This document shows positions 1-6,335 of a stretch of 6,401 nucleotides of DNA, piece after piece. How positions within the stretch are numbered: the stretch's first letter is position 1; each line of letters starts with the position of its first letter. The position numbers and the translations under genes were made by a program. A model generated the notes under the pieces. The model was not told the DNA's origin and ran no database searches. It worked only from the letters and a program-made list of their open reading frames with translations. The DNA is from IMCC26207 sp044357715 (GTDB lineage Bacteria > Actinomycetota > Acidimicrobiia > Acidimicrobiales > Microtrichaceae), in NCBI GenBank assembly GCA_044357715.1, contig JBIKPA010000168.1, positions 1 through 6,401 on the forward strand, written 5' to 3'.

Positions 1-120
1 CCAAAAGATGCGGTGCAGCCTGGCCGGAAGATTGCGGGCCTGCGCACCAAGTCAGTGGGTATCGGCTTACCGATCGCAGTGATGAGCCAGCATCGTCCAC
101 AAACGCCGCACCTGGAATAG
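1..120 (+). CDS. Possible 3' end of an unrecognised upstream gene (partial)
   Basis: Frame 1 is open from the window edge to a TAG at 118-120 and gives 39 residues, including PGRKIAGLRTKSVGIGLPIA and ending in QTPHLE. About two thirds of its third codon positions are G or C by my count, better than the competing frames. I do not recognise the protein and assign no function. Two other frames are also open here: plus frame 3, which runs to the TAA at 189-191, and a minus-strand frame from an ATG at 134 to the window edge. The coding frame is therefore a judgement, not a certainty. If real, the gene lies 80 bases upstream of the acyl-CoA dehydrogenase on the same strand. Confidence 0.38.
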   Translation, partial: PKDAVQPGRKIAGLRTKSVGIGLPIAVMSQHRPQTPHLE

Positions 121-200
121 ATCTGTTGTTGCATGAGAAAATACGTTCGCGAATCGCTTCTGAAGGTGTAGATCAACTTACCCACGGGTAACATGAGCAA
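121..200 (+). promoter_or_regulatory. Intergenic region upstream of the acyl-CoA dehydrogenase
   Basis: This 80-base gap should carry the promoter and leader of the dehydrogenase unless that gene is read from upstream. I see no convincing pair of -35 and -10 boxes. The one clear symmetry is an 8-bp perfect palindrome, TTCGCGAA, at 146-153, which is short enough to be chance. The in-frame TAA at 189-191 fixes the upstream limit of the following gene. The GGG at 186-188 is the best, and weak, ribosome-binding candidate. Confidence 0.35.
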
Positions 201-2000
201 ATGTATGAGTACCGCGCCCCCATCAAAGATGCCCTCTTCGCCCTGCGCCATGTTGGTCAGCTAGAGAAGCTCTCACAAAGCAGTCTGTACGCTCAGGCTG
301 ATGTAGAAACCGTTGCCTCCGTACTCGAGGAACAAGGCCGGTTTATGCAAGAGGTATTCGGCCCCCTGAACGCATCCGGCGACCGTGAGGGTCTGGTGTG
401 GTCCCCAGAAGGCGTCAAGACACCCGCCGGGTTCAAAGAGGCATACGCAAAGTTCGTAGAGGCCGGATGGCAGGGCCTCAATGCAGAGGTTGACTTTGGC
501 GGAGCAGGATTCCCCGAAGCGGTTCAAGCCTGTGCTCTAGAGTTTGAAACTGCAGCAAACGGTGCTCTCACCATGTGCCCCGGACTTACCACGGGAGCAA
601 TCGAGTGTCTTCAGGAATGGGGCACCGAAGAGCAAAAAGAGCTCTACCTTCGAAAATTGGTGACCGGGCAATGGACGGGAACCATGAACCTGACCGAACC
701 TCAGGCAGGTTCCGACGTTGGGTTGTGCACCACCAAAGCAGTGCCTCAAGAAGACGGCACCTACAAAATCTCTGGTATCAAGATCTACATCTCGTTCGGC
801 GAACATGACATGTCGGAAAACATTATCCATCTGGTACTTGCACGCCTTCCCGATGCGCCTGCGGGAACCCGCGGTATCTCTTTGTTTATCGTGCCCAAGT
901 TCCTTCTGACTGAGGCAGGTGAACCGGGTGAACGAAACGACGTCCACTGCGTCTCAATTGAGCACAAGATGGGAATCCACGCATCCCCAACCTGCGTGAT
1001 GAGCTTCGGAGACGACGGCGGCGCTACGGGCTACCTAGTCGGCGAAGAGAACCAAGGCCTTCGGGCCATGTTCACCATGATGAACTCTGCACGCATTGCA
1101 GTGGGCATTCAGGGTGTGGCGCTCGGCGATGCTGCATTCCAAAAGGCGCTTGCATACTCTCAAGAGCGCAAACAAGGCAGGAAGATCGGTGGCGACTCCA
1201 AAGATGCAGCACTGATTATTGAACACCCCGATGTGCGGCGCATGTTGCTCTTTATGAAGAGCCATATTGAGGCCATGCGTGCCCTCATCGTCTACAACGC
1301 CGCTGCGATTGACTTCTCACGGGCACTCGAGGGCGAAGAGGCCGAACTCCAAGATGACCTTGCAGAGTTGCTCACCCCTGTAACCAAGGCTTGGTGTACC
1401 GATATAGGCATGGAGGTCACCTCTACTGCAATTCAGGTATTCGGTGGCATGGGATATATCGAGGAATCTGGCGTTGCTCAGCACTATCGGGATATGCGGA
1501 TCGCACCAATCTACGAAGGCACCAACGGAATCCAAGCAATGGACCTTGTTGGCCGCAAACTCGGACTGCGAATGGGCGCAGTAGTGAACGGCCATCTCCA
1601 GAACATGCGCGATACGGATGCGCAGCTAGAGGCCGCTGGCAAAGAGTTCGATTCAATGCGCACCGCTCTAGCTGAGTCAGTAGAGGCCTTGACGGGCGTC
1701 ACCGACTGGATCATGACCAACGGTTTGGCGGATCCCATTCAGGCACTCGCCGGAGCTACCCCTTATTTGCGGATCTTTGGAACCGTGACAGGTGGCTGGT
1801 TACTGACCAAGCAAGCACTTGCAGCACAGGCAGAACTTGATGCCGGATCTGCAGATACCGAGTACCTTTCCGCCAAGATCACCACGGCTCGTTTTTATGC
1901 CGAGCAAGTGCTGCCTCAGGCTGCTGGCCTTGTGCCGGCGGTCCAAGCCGGGTCATCGGCTCTCTTTGAGGTGGATGGGTCCTCGTTGGCATCGGTTTAG
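201..2000 (+). CDS. Acyl-CoA dehydrogenase, large FadE5/DmdC-like class (599 aa)
   Basis: This is an FAD-dependent enzyme expected to introduce a trans-2 double bond into an acyl-CoA in the cytoplasm, passing electrons to electron-transfer flavoprotein. Both family signatures are present: LTEPQAGSD at residues 164-172, and QVFGGMGYIEE at 412-422 leading into IYEGTNGIQ at 437-445. The predicted catalytic base is Glu439, which aligns with Glu376 of mammalian MCAD. At 599 residues it matches the large class, which has an extra N-terminal segment (starting YRAPIKDALF) and an extra C-terminal helical domain (about 460-599), like mycobacterial FadE5 (611 residues) and DmdC, the methylmercaptopropionyl-CoA dehydrogenase of DMSP breakdown. 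The start is well fixed: an in-frame TAA at 189-191 leaves ATG 201 as the first ATG, GTG or TTG, and MYEYRAP fits the family N-terminus. Chain length and substrate cannot be read from the sequence; fatty acyl-CoA is the default guess. The Shine-Dalgarno is weak. Confidence 0.95.
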   Translation: MYEYRAPIKDALFALRHVGQLEKLSQSSLYAQADVETVASVLEEQGRFMQEVFGPLNASGDREGLVWSPEGVKTPAGFKEAYAKFVEAGWQGLNAEVDFGGAGFPEAVQACALEFETAANGALTMCPGLTTGAIECLQEWGTEEQKELYLRKLVTGQWTGTMNLTEPQAGSDVGLCTTKAVPQEDGTYKISGIKIYISFGEHDMSENIIHLVLARLPDAPAGTRGISLFIVPKFLLTEAGEPGERNDVHCVSIEHKMGIHASPTCVMSFGDDGGATGYLVGEENQGLRAMFTMMNSARIAVGIQGVALGDAAFQKALAYSQERKQGRKIGGDSKDAALIIEHPDVRRMLLFMKSHIEAMRALIVYNAAAIDFSRALEGEEAELQDDLAELLTPVTKAWCTDIGMEVTSTAIQVFGGMGYIEESGVAQHYRDMRIAPIYEGTNGIQAMDLVGRKLGLRMGAVVNGHLQNMRDTDAQLEAAGKEFDSMRTALAESVEALTGVTDWIMTNGLADPIQALAGATPYLRIFGTVTGGWLLTKQALAAQAELDAGSADTEYLSAKITTARFYAEQVLPQAAGLVPAVQAGSSALFEVDGSSLASV

Positions 2001-2064
2001 TCGGCATTTGCCGCCTAAACGGGCTGCCATCTTGTTCCGTAGCGCCCTGTAACCTGCACAACAC

Positions 2065-2670
2065 ATGTTGGACCACGTTTTCACTGACGCGATTGGCGCG
2101 CTTCGCGATGCAATGGAGAACGCTCTCCTTGAGCGGCAAGCATTCGAGGAAAGATTCCACACCGATGTGTTGCTCGGTGACCTGACCTGGGAAACCAGTT
2201 ACGGAGTACCGGGAGAAGGGCTCCCACCAAGGGTGCGCGCCGACCTTACCTTGGAGTGGCCAACTTGGTCGCAGACTGCCTACCGCTCCTGGTACATCGA
2301 GGAAGAACTCCCCGAGGCACCAACCATCGACATTGAGGTTGTACTGCGCATACAGCGCCTGACCGAAGCGCCAAATCCGCGACGAGTGCTTGATGTACTC
2401 CCCACCGAGAGTCCCATGATTGGCTCTGAACGACTCACACGATCAGGTCCAACCGTTGAGGCCGTCTCTAACGACGACCTCACCGAGACCGAACATGCCA
2501 TTGAAGTCAGCTATGAGGGCAGCTATGAGCTTGATGAGGCGACGCTCGCGGATGGCTCTATCCTTGATGACCACTTCAGCGCAATGGGCGGATGGATTGC
2601 GTCAACCTTGGTGCGCCTCGGTGACCTGAACTTTGAGTTCTTGCCACCCCTTGAGAAAGACGAAGCCTGA
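2065..2670 (+). CDS. Hypothetical acidic soluble protein (201 aa), family unknown
   Basis: I do not recognise this protein. It is a complete frame opening after an in-frame TAA at 2050-2052, with ATG 2065 as the first start and no clear Shine-Dalgarno; Met17 (ATG at 2113) is the only early alternative. There is no signal peptide, membrane segment or cysteine-rich motif. The first 30 residues look helical and charged (ENALLERQAFEERF). The rest looks mostly beta-rich and strongly acidic, with a Trp- and Tyr-containing patch near residues 68-80 (LEWPTWSQTAYRSWYIEEE). A short tandem SYEG/SYEL repeat lies near residues 149-156, and the tail is FLPPLEKDEA. It starts 64 bases after the acyl-CoA dehydrogenase on the same strand, so co-transcription is likely, but adjacency alone gives no function. 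Codon use and its position between real genes support it being genuine coding sequence. Confidence 0.78.
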   Translation: MLDHVFTDAIGALRDAMENALLERQAFEERFHTDVLLGDLTWETSYGVPGEGLPPRVRADLTLEWPTWSQTAYRSWYIEEELPEAPTIDIEVVLRIQRLTEAPNPRRVLDVLPTESPMIGSERLTRSGPTVEAVSNDDLTETEHAIEVSYEGSYELDEATLADGSILDDHFSAMGGWIASTLVRLGDLNFEFLPPLEKDEA

Positions 2671-2725
2671 GCAGTAGGGCATCAGGCCAGCGGTGCAGGC
2701 TGCAGGCCAGCAGTCAGATCACAAA
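2671..2725. repeat. Convergent intergenic spacer with CAGGC-type short repeats
   Basis: This 55-base spacer separates two convergent stop codons. It contains CAGGCCAGC at 2683-2691 and again at 2703-2711 (20-base period), and a perfect 7-base tandem TGCAGGC at 2694-2700 and 2701-2707. Folding gives only short stems (GGCC/GGCC and AGC/GCT with a bulge), and no T-run follows on either strand. It is not a classical intrinsic terminator, although both operons presumably end near here. Confidence 0.45.
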
Positions 2726-3757
2726 TCAGAGCGAGACTGCAGCCGGTAAGTCATCTTTGAACCCTGACTGATCAAAGCGTGACCAAGCTGCAGAGCAGCT
2801 CCGAAAATCTTTGAGGGCTTCAAGGCGGAGTTGTTCTGAGATTGCCCCGGCTAGCAGCGCGGTGCGGCCGCCCGCATCGAGGCCTGCTGACTCAATTAAC
2901 TGGATCTGCACTGCGTGGTCTTGTTGCAGGCCAAGAACATTCTGAAGTTTTCGCAGACGAGAAACTAGGTCGGACACAGTGGGTTCGCTCAGCAGCGGCG
3001 AGTAAGCAACGAGCGCATATCGCAAGGCCTTGGCGCGCTTGCGAAGCCTGTGCCAATCACTGACCTGATTTGTTTTCTTCGCAGTTCGGCCAGCTGATCG
3101 AACCTTTCTGAACTGCCTCAGGATGGTTGTCTGGGCAACGACAACGGACGGTCGAAGGGCATCCTTGCCAGGGTCATCCCCACCGAGGCGGTGCACCGAG
3201 CCCAGCACGTTCCACAAGCGCAGCATCGCCTGATACTTGGCAGCTTCTCCCCCCTCAGGGTCGATTCGAGCAGCCAAGTCTTCAAACGCACCTGACCGGT
3301 TGCGCAGTAGTGCAGCTCGCAACTCCTGCGACTCAGAGGAATGCTGCTCGCCGCCAAGGCCAACAGCGCGGTACAGCTGGGGCAAGTCCTCAAGCAGAAC
3401 GTCAAGATCTCGTACCCGAGAGGTGACTCTTCCAAACTCTGCGAGTTGATCCAGCAATTCCTTGCGCTGCGCACTCGGAAACACGGACCTGCCAGAACTC
3501 AGCAGCGACCGGGCTCGTCGCAGAGACACTCGATAGTCATGCAGTTGCTCAGGGTCAAGGTCGTTCAGCACACCGAATTCAAAGCTGCGGAACTGCTGCA
3601 GATTCTCTGCTAGCAACAGTGCCAGGACTCTGCCAGCTGGCTGCTGGCGATCCTCGACTCCCAGCGACCAACTGACCCCCTTACCCAACAACGCATCCCC
3701 GGCAGGCGCGAGGACAGCATCTAGATCGCCCAACTCAGGTTCAAGCGGAACGTGCAT
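2726..3757 (-). CDS. CHAD-domain protein, polyphosphate-binding family (343 aa)
   Basis: CHAD domains are helical bundles rich in conserved His, Arg and Lys that bind inorganic polyphosphate. Both halves of the duplicated fold are visible. The first has LHDYRVSLRRARSLL (residues 72-86: His73, Arg76, Arg80, Arg81, Arg83) followed by RVRDLDVLLEDL (114-125). The second has DWHRLRKRAKALRYAL (234-249: His236, Arg239, Lys240, Lys243, Arg246) followed by LRKLQNVLGLQQDHAVQ (268-284). No CYTH triphosphatase domain is present, but residues 5-45 resemble the end of a CYTH domain plus the CYTH-CHAD linker, so this may be a truncated CYTH-CHAD protein. The ATG is immediately preceded by an in-frame TAG, and the Shine-Dalgarno is poor, which suggests translation coupled to the pyrophosphatase gene ending 40 bases upstream. 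Domain assignment is firm; the cellular role (polyphosphate granule association or storage) is inferred from the family. Confidence 0.9.
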   Translation of the reverse strand: MHVPLEPELGDLDAVLAPAGDALLGKGVSWSLGVEDRQQPAGRVLALLLAENLQQFRSFEFGVLNDLDPEQLHDYRVSLRRARSLLSSGRSVFPSAQRKELLDQLAEFGRVTSRVRDLDVLLEDLPQLYRAVGLGGEQHSSESQELRAALLRNRSGAFEDLAARIDPEGGEAAKYQAMLRLWNVLGSVHRLGGDDPGKDALRPSVVVAQTTILRQFRKVRSAGRTAKKTNQVSDWHRLRKRAKALRYALVAYSPLLSEPTVSDLVSRLRKLQNVLGLQQDHAVQIQLIESAGLDAGGRTALLAGAISEQLRLEALKDFRSCSAAWSRFDQSGFKDDLPAAVSL

Positions 3758-3767
3758 CTAGTGAGTC

Positions 3768-3796
3768 TCGCAGCAAGCGGCATGCGCTGCTAGCGA
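3768..3796 (-). other. Possible intercistronic hairpin between pyrophosphatase and CHAD genes
   Basis: In the 40-base gap the outer arms TCGC/GCGA pair, followed after a one-base bulge by about five further pairs (AGCAG with TTGCT, one G-T wobble), around a loop of roughly ten bases. No T-run follows, so it is unlikely to stop transcription fully. It could set relative expression of the two genes by protecting message ends. The stem is imperfect and may be chance. Confidence 0.25.
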
Positions 3797-3797
3797 A

Positions 3798-6182
3798 TCA
3801 GGTGAGATTTGCGACGGGCGCTGCATCAGCCTCATCATCACCAAATGAAGTGGCTTGCTTCTTGGAGTAGATGATGCTGGCAACCACGATGACCACAGCA
3901 ACTGCTGCAATCAAGAACCGAGCGTTGTTGTTTTCCATGGCGATAATCGCCGGAAGGATGAGCAGGGCGACCAGGTTCATCACCTTGATGAGTGGGTTGA
4001 TAGCCGGGCCGGCAGTGTCTTTGAACGGATCACCAACAGTGTCGCCAATGACTACTGCAGTGTGGACATCTGATCCCTTGCCGCCAAGATTGCCCTCTTC
4101 GATGTACTTCTTACCGTTGTCCCAGGCACCACCAGCGTTGGACAAGAAGTTGGCCATGAGCGCTCCAACTACGATCGTTGCTGCAAGGTAGCCACCGAGG
4201 GCATAGGCGCCTAGACCAAATCCGATTGCTACTGGCATGAGCACTGCAAGCAATGCAGGTGTCGTGAGTTCTCGAAGCGCTGCACCGGTGCAGATATCAA
4301 TCACGGGGCCGTAGTCAGGCTTTTCGGTGTAGTCCATGATTCCGGGCTTCTCACGGAACTGCCGGCGCACTTCTTGCACCACTGTTCCAGCGGTACGACT
4401 CACAGCGAGAATGGCTAGGGAAGAGAACATGAACACGACGGTGCCGCCCACAAGAGCGCCAGCAAACACCTTGGGGTCTGCACTATTTATTGCCACTGCA
4501 TTGAACGCTGCTTCGACGCTATCGGCACGAAGAACCTCGCCGATTTTGGTATCGGCCGAAGCTGCGATGGTCTCACGGAATGAGGCAAACAGTGCAACAG
4601 CAGCAATGACCGCAGAACCAATCGCAAATCCCTTGGTCACTGCCTTGGTGGTGTTACCGACGGTATCTAGGCCGTCAAGGATGGTCTCGGTTTCACCGTG
4701 GAACTCCCCCGCCATCTCTGCGATGCCCTGGGCGTTATCAGCAATTGGGCCGAAGGTATCTTCCGCTACCACGATGGCCGTTGTGGCCAACATGCCGATA
4801 CCGGTAAGTGCAACGAGGTAGAAAGCAAACAGTGTGCTTCCCCCGCCAAGGCCGAGCGCAACCAGAATTGCTGCGGCTATAGCCACCACAGCCCAAACTG
4901 CAGACTCCATACCACTCGAGATACCAGATAGCACCACGGTGGCCGGGCCAGTCCGACCAGATTCGGCAATGTCACGAACCGGCTTGAACTGACTTGAGGT
5001 GTAGTACTGAGTGATTCGACTTGCTACCTGGCCGAGCACCACACCGCCAACGATGGCGGCAAACATCCTCAGACCAACATTGCTCACCGTCGAGCCTGCC
5101 GGGTCCCCAACATAGAAGAAGGCAAGTGCGGCGGCACCGACGAGTGACAGCACCGATGCCACATTTAGCCCCCGGTTGATTGGCTTGAGTGCGTCGGTTT
5201 CACCCTCGCGTGCCTTCACCATAAAGATGGAGATCAGGGAGGCCAACAGGCCAACTGCCATCATCGCTAGGGGAAAGATCAGTCCCTTCGCTGCGTTATT
5301 CCCATCAATTCCAATCGCACGGAATGCCGTTACACCGAGAATGATGTTCGCCACGAGCACCACGCCGAAGGATTCAAACAGATCAGAAGCCATGCCGGCG
5401 CAGTCGCCAACGTTGTCGCCCACATTGTCTGCAATGGTTGCTGGGTTACGAGGGTCATCCTCTGGGATGCCGGCTTCGATCTTGCCAACCAAGTCAGCAC
5501 CCACGTCAGCGGCCTTGGTAAAGATGCCGCCACCAACGCGCAGGAACAGCGCAAGCAGTGACCCACCGAAGCCAAACCCAATGAGAATTGACGAAGCAGT
5601 GTTCTGAAAGATCATCACGATGAGCGTGGCGCCGAGCAGACCAAGGCCTGCGGTGAACAAACCAACGGTTCCGCCAGCACGGAAGGCAACCTGAAGCGCG
5701 TCATCCATGCGCCCTGTCTTTGCCGCAGCAGCGGTACGCACGTTGGCTCGGGTGGCTAGCCACATTCCCAAGAAGCCAATAAACCCAGAGGCAAGGGCAC
5801 CGACTAAGAATGCGAGCGTTCGGAAGAGTCCGGCGTTGACGCGGTCAAGGCCTTCCTTGGTTGACTCGTTGATGATTTCGGTAGAAGTCACAAAAATGAC
5901 TACTGCGAGCGGCACCACCATCAACAAAATCGTTTTGAACTGGCGTTTGATGTAAGCCATCGCGCCCTCTTGGATGGCCGCGCCGATCTCACCCATCTTC
6001 TCTGTTCCTGCGTCCTTTGCCAGCACGCTGCGCATCATGAACCAACCAGCGATCAGTGCGATGAAAGATACGATCACACAGAAAATCAGCAGGTACCACT
6101 CTTGGCTACCGAGTGTGAACACCTGAAAGGTGCCTTCAGTCCTCAGAGCGAGAACCTGCGGGAAGGACGGGTGAAGCGGCAT
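3798..6182 (-). CDS. hppA: Membrane-bound proton-pumping pyrophosphatase, K+-independent (794 aa)
   Basis: This integral membrane enzyme hydrolyses cytoplasmic pyrophosphate and pumps protons outward across the membrane. The substrate-binding core is intact: KAADVGADLVGKIE at residues 223-236, the Asp-rich ADNVGDNVGDCAG at 251-263, ADNAQGIAEM at 481-490, and C-terminal NAGGAWDN (682-689) and DTVGDPFKD (714-722). Many hydrophobic segments run the whole length, about 16 by eye. The motif GNTTKAVTKG (509-518) has Lys513 and Thr516, the residues marking the K+-independent, H+-only subclass; K+-dependent members have Ala at the first position. I chose the ATG at 6182, which gives 794 residues and has a GGGGG ribosome-binding tract eight bases upstream. 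A TTG at 6197 would add MGVLS but would put that tract inside the gene. It is followed after 40 bases by the CHAD gene, probably in one transcript. All catalytic motifs are intact. Confidence 0.97.
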   Translation of the reverse strand: MPLHPSFPQVLALRTEGTFQVFTLGSQEWYLLIFCVIVSFIALIAGWFMMRSVLAKDAGTEKMGEIGAAIQEGAMAYIKRQFKTILLMVVPLAVVIFVTSTEIINESTKEGLDRVNAGLFRTLAFLVGALASGFIGFLGMWLATRANVRTAAAAKTGRMDDALQVAFRAGGTVGLFTAGLGLLGATLIVMIFQNTASSILIGFGFGGSLLALFLRVGGGIFTKAADVGADLVGKIEAGIPEDDPRNPATIADNVGDNVGDCAGMASDLFESFGVVLVANIILGVTAFRAIGIDGNNAAKGLIFPLAMMAVGLLASLISIFMVKAREGETDALKPINRGLNVASVLSLVGAAALAFFYVGDPAGSTVSNVGLRMFAAIVGGVVLGQVASRITQYYTSSQFKPVRDIAESGRTGPATVVLSGISSGMESAVWAVVAIAAAILVALGLGGGSTLFAFYLVALTGIGMLATTAIVVAEDTFGPIADNAQGIAEMAGEFHGETETILDGLDTVGNTTKAVTKGFAIGSAVIAAVALFASFRETIAASADTKIGEVLRADSVEAAFNAVAINSADPKVFAGALVGGTVVFMFSSLAILAVSRTAGTVVQEVRRQFREKPGIMDYTEKPDYGPVIDICTGAALRELTTPALLAVLMPVAIGFGLGAYALGGYLAATIVVGALMANFLSNAGGAWDNGKKYIEEGNLGGKGSDVHTAVVIGDTVGDPFKDTAGPAINPLIKVMNLVALLILPAIIAMENNNARFLIAAVAVVIVVASIIYSKKQATSFGDDEADAAPVANLT

Positions 6183-6190
6183 TGAAAGAA

Positions 6191-6195
6191 CCCCC
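6191..6195 (-). promoter_or_regulatory. Ribosome-binding tract deciding the pyrophosphatase start
   Basis: Read on the minus strand, a GGGGG tract sits eight bases before ATG 6182, a normal Shine-Dalgarno spacing. It lies just inside the reading frame that would begin at TTG 6197, which argues against the TTG. Purine match to the anti-Shine-Dalgarno is only partial. Confidence 0.5.
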
Positions 6196-6211
6196 AAGGG
6201 CTAAAGAATCG

Positions 6212-6217
6212 AATATC
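6212..6217 (-). promoter_or_regulatory. Candidate extended -10 box for the pyrophosphatase operon
   Basis: On the minus strand TGTGATATT contains a TG extension and a hexamer GATATT matching TATAAT at four of six positions. It would start transcription about 20 bases before ATG 6182, and the perfect dyad at 6223-6246 would then cover the -35 region. No good -35 hexamer is visible, so this is tentative. Confidence 0.25.
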
Positions 6218-6222
6218 ACAGA

Positions 6223-6246
6223 TGCGTAGAAAGAGGTTTCTACGCA
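6223..6246. promoter_or_regulatory. Perfect 10-bp inverted repeat upstream of the pyrophosphatase gene
   Basis: The arms TGCGTAGAAA (6223-6232) and TTTCTACGCA (6237-6246) pair perfectly around the 4-base spacer GAGG. It lies about 40 bases before ATG 6182. No T-run follows on either strand, so it is not an intrinsic terminator. It is either an operator for a dimeric regulator or a stable hairpin in the leader RNA, depending on where transcription starts. The symmetry is direct observation; the role is inference. Confidence 0.6.
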
Positions 6247-6250
6247 GAAA

Positions 6251-6281
6251 CTCAGAGCAGTCCACCGGAGACTGAGCTCCG
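6251..6281. other. Cluster of overlapping short inverted repeats in the pyrophosphatase leader
   Basis: Three mutually exclusive pairings occur: CTCAG (6251-6255) with CTGAG (6272-6276), CAGTC (6258-6262) with GACTG (6270-6274), and CGGAG (6266-6270) with CTCCG (6277-6281). Each stem is only five pairs. They could form alternative structures if transcription starts to the right of them, but stems this short may be chance. Confidence 0.25.
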
Positions 6282-6335
6282 CGTTACAACAAGGACGCCG
6301 AGATACTAGAAGCAGTTGCGCCCAGTAGCGACTTT

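Noticed and set aside
1..134. Minus-strand frame from an ATG at 134, open to the window edge, with a CGVCGRCW cluster
   Set aside because: The Cys cluster briefly suggested a metal site, but spacing fits no motif I know, there is no good ribosome-binding site, and plus frame 1 has better third-position composition.
3..191. Plus-strand frame 3, open to the TAA at 189-191, as the real end of an upstream gene
   Set aside because: Its third-position GC is near half and its residues look random; frame 1 is preferred, though neither is proven.
537..947. 136-residue minus-strand frame inside the acyl-CoA dehydrogenase
   Set aside because: The plus frame there carries the flavin-binding signature LTEPQAGSD; the antisense product has no recognisable features.
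2001..2064. CGGC/GCCG mini-hairpin after the dehydrogenase stop as a terminator
   Set aside because: The stem is only four pairs with no T-run, so the gap more likely lies inside an operon.
3127..3613. Overlapping plus-strand frames opposite the CHAD gene
   Set aside because: They overlap one another in different frames and show no domain, while the minus frame holds both CHAD halves.
4336..4821. 161-residue plus-strand open frame opposite the pyrophosphatase gene
   Set aside because: Its Ala/Thr/Ser-rich, low-complexity product is what the complement of a hydrophobic membrane-protein gene gives; the minus frame has all family motifs.
5176..5607. 143-residue plus-strand open frame opposite the pyrophosphatase gene
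   Set aside because: It covers the strand opposite the catalytic DVGADLVGK and DNVGD motifs, has no recognisable domain and biased composition, so it is a shadow.
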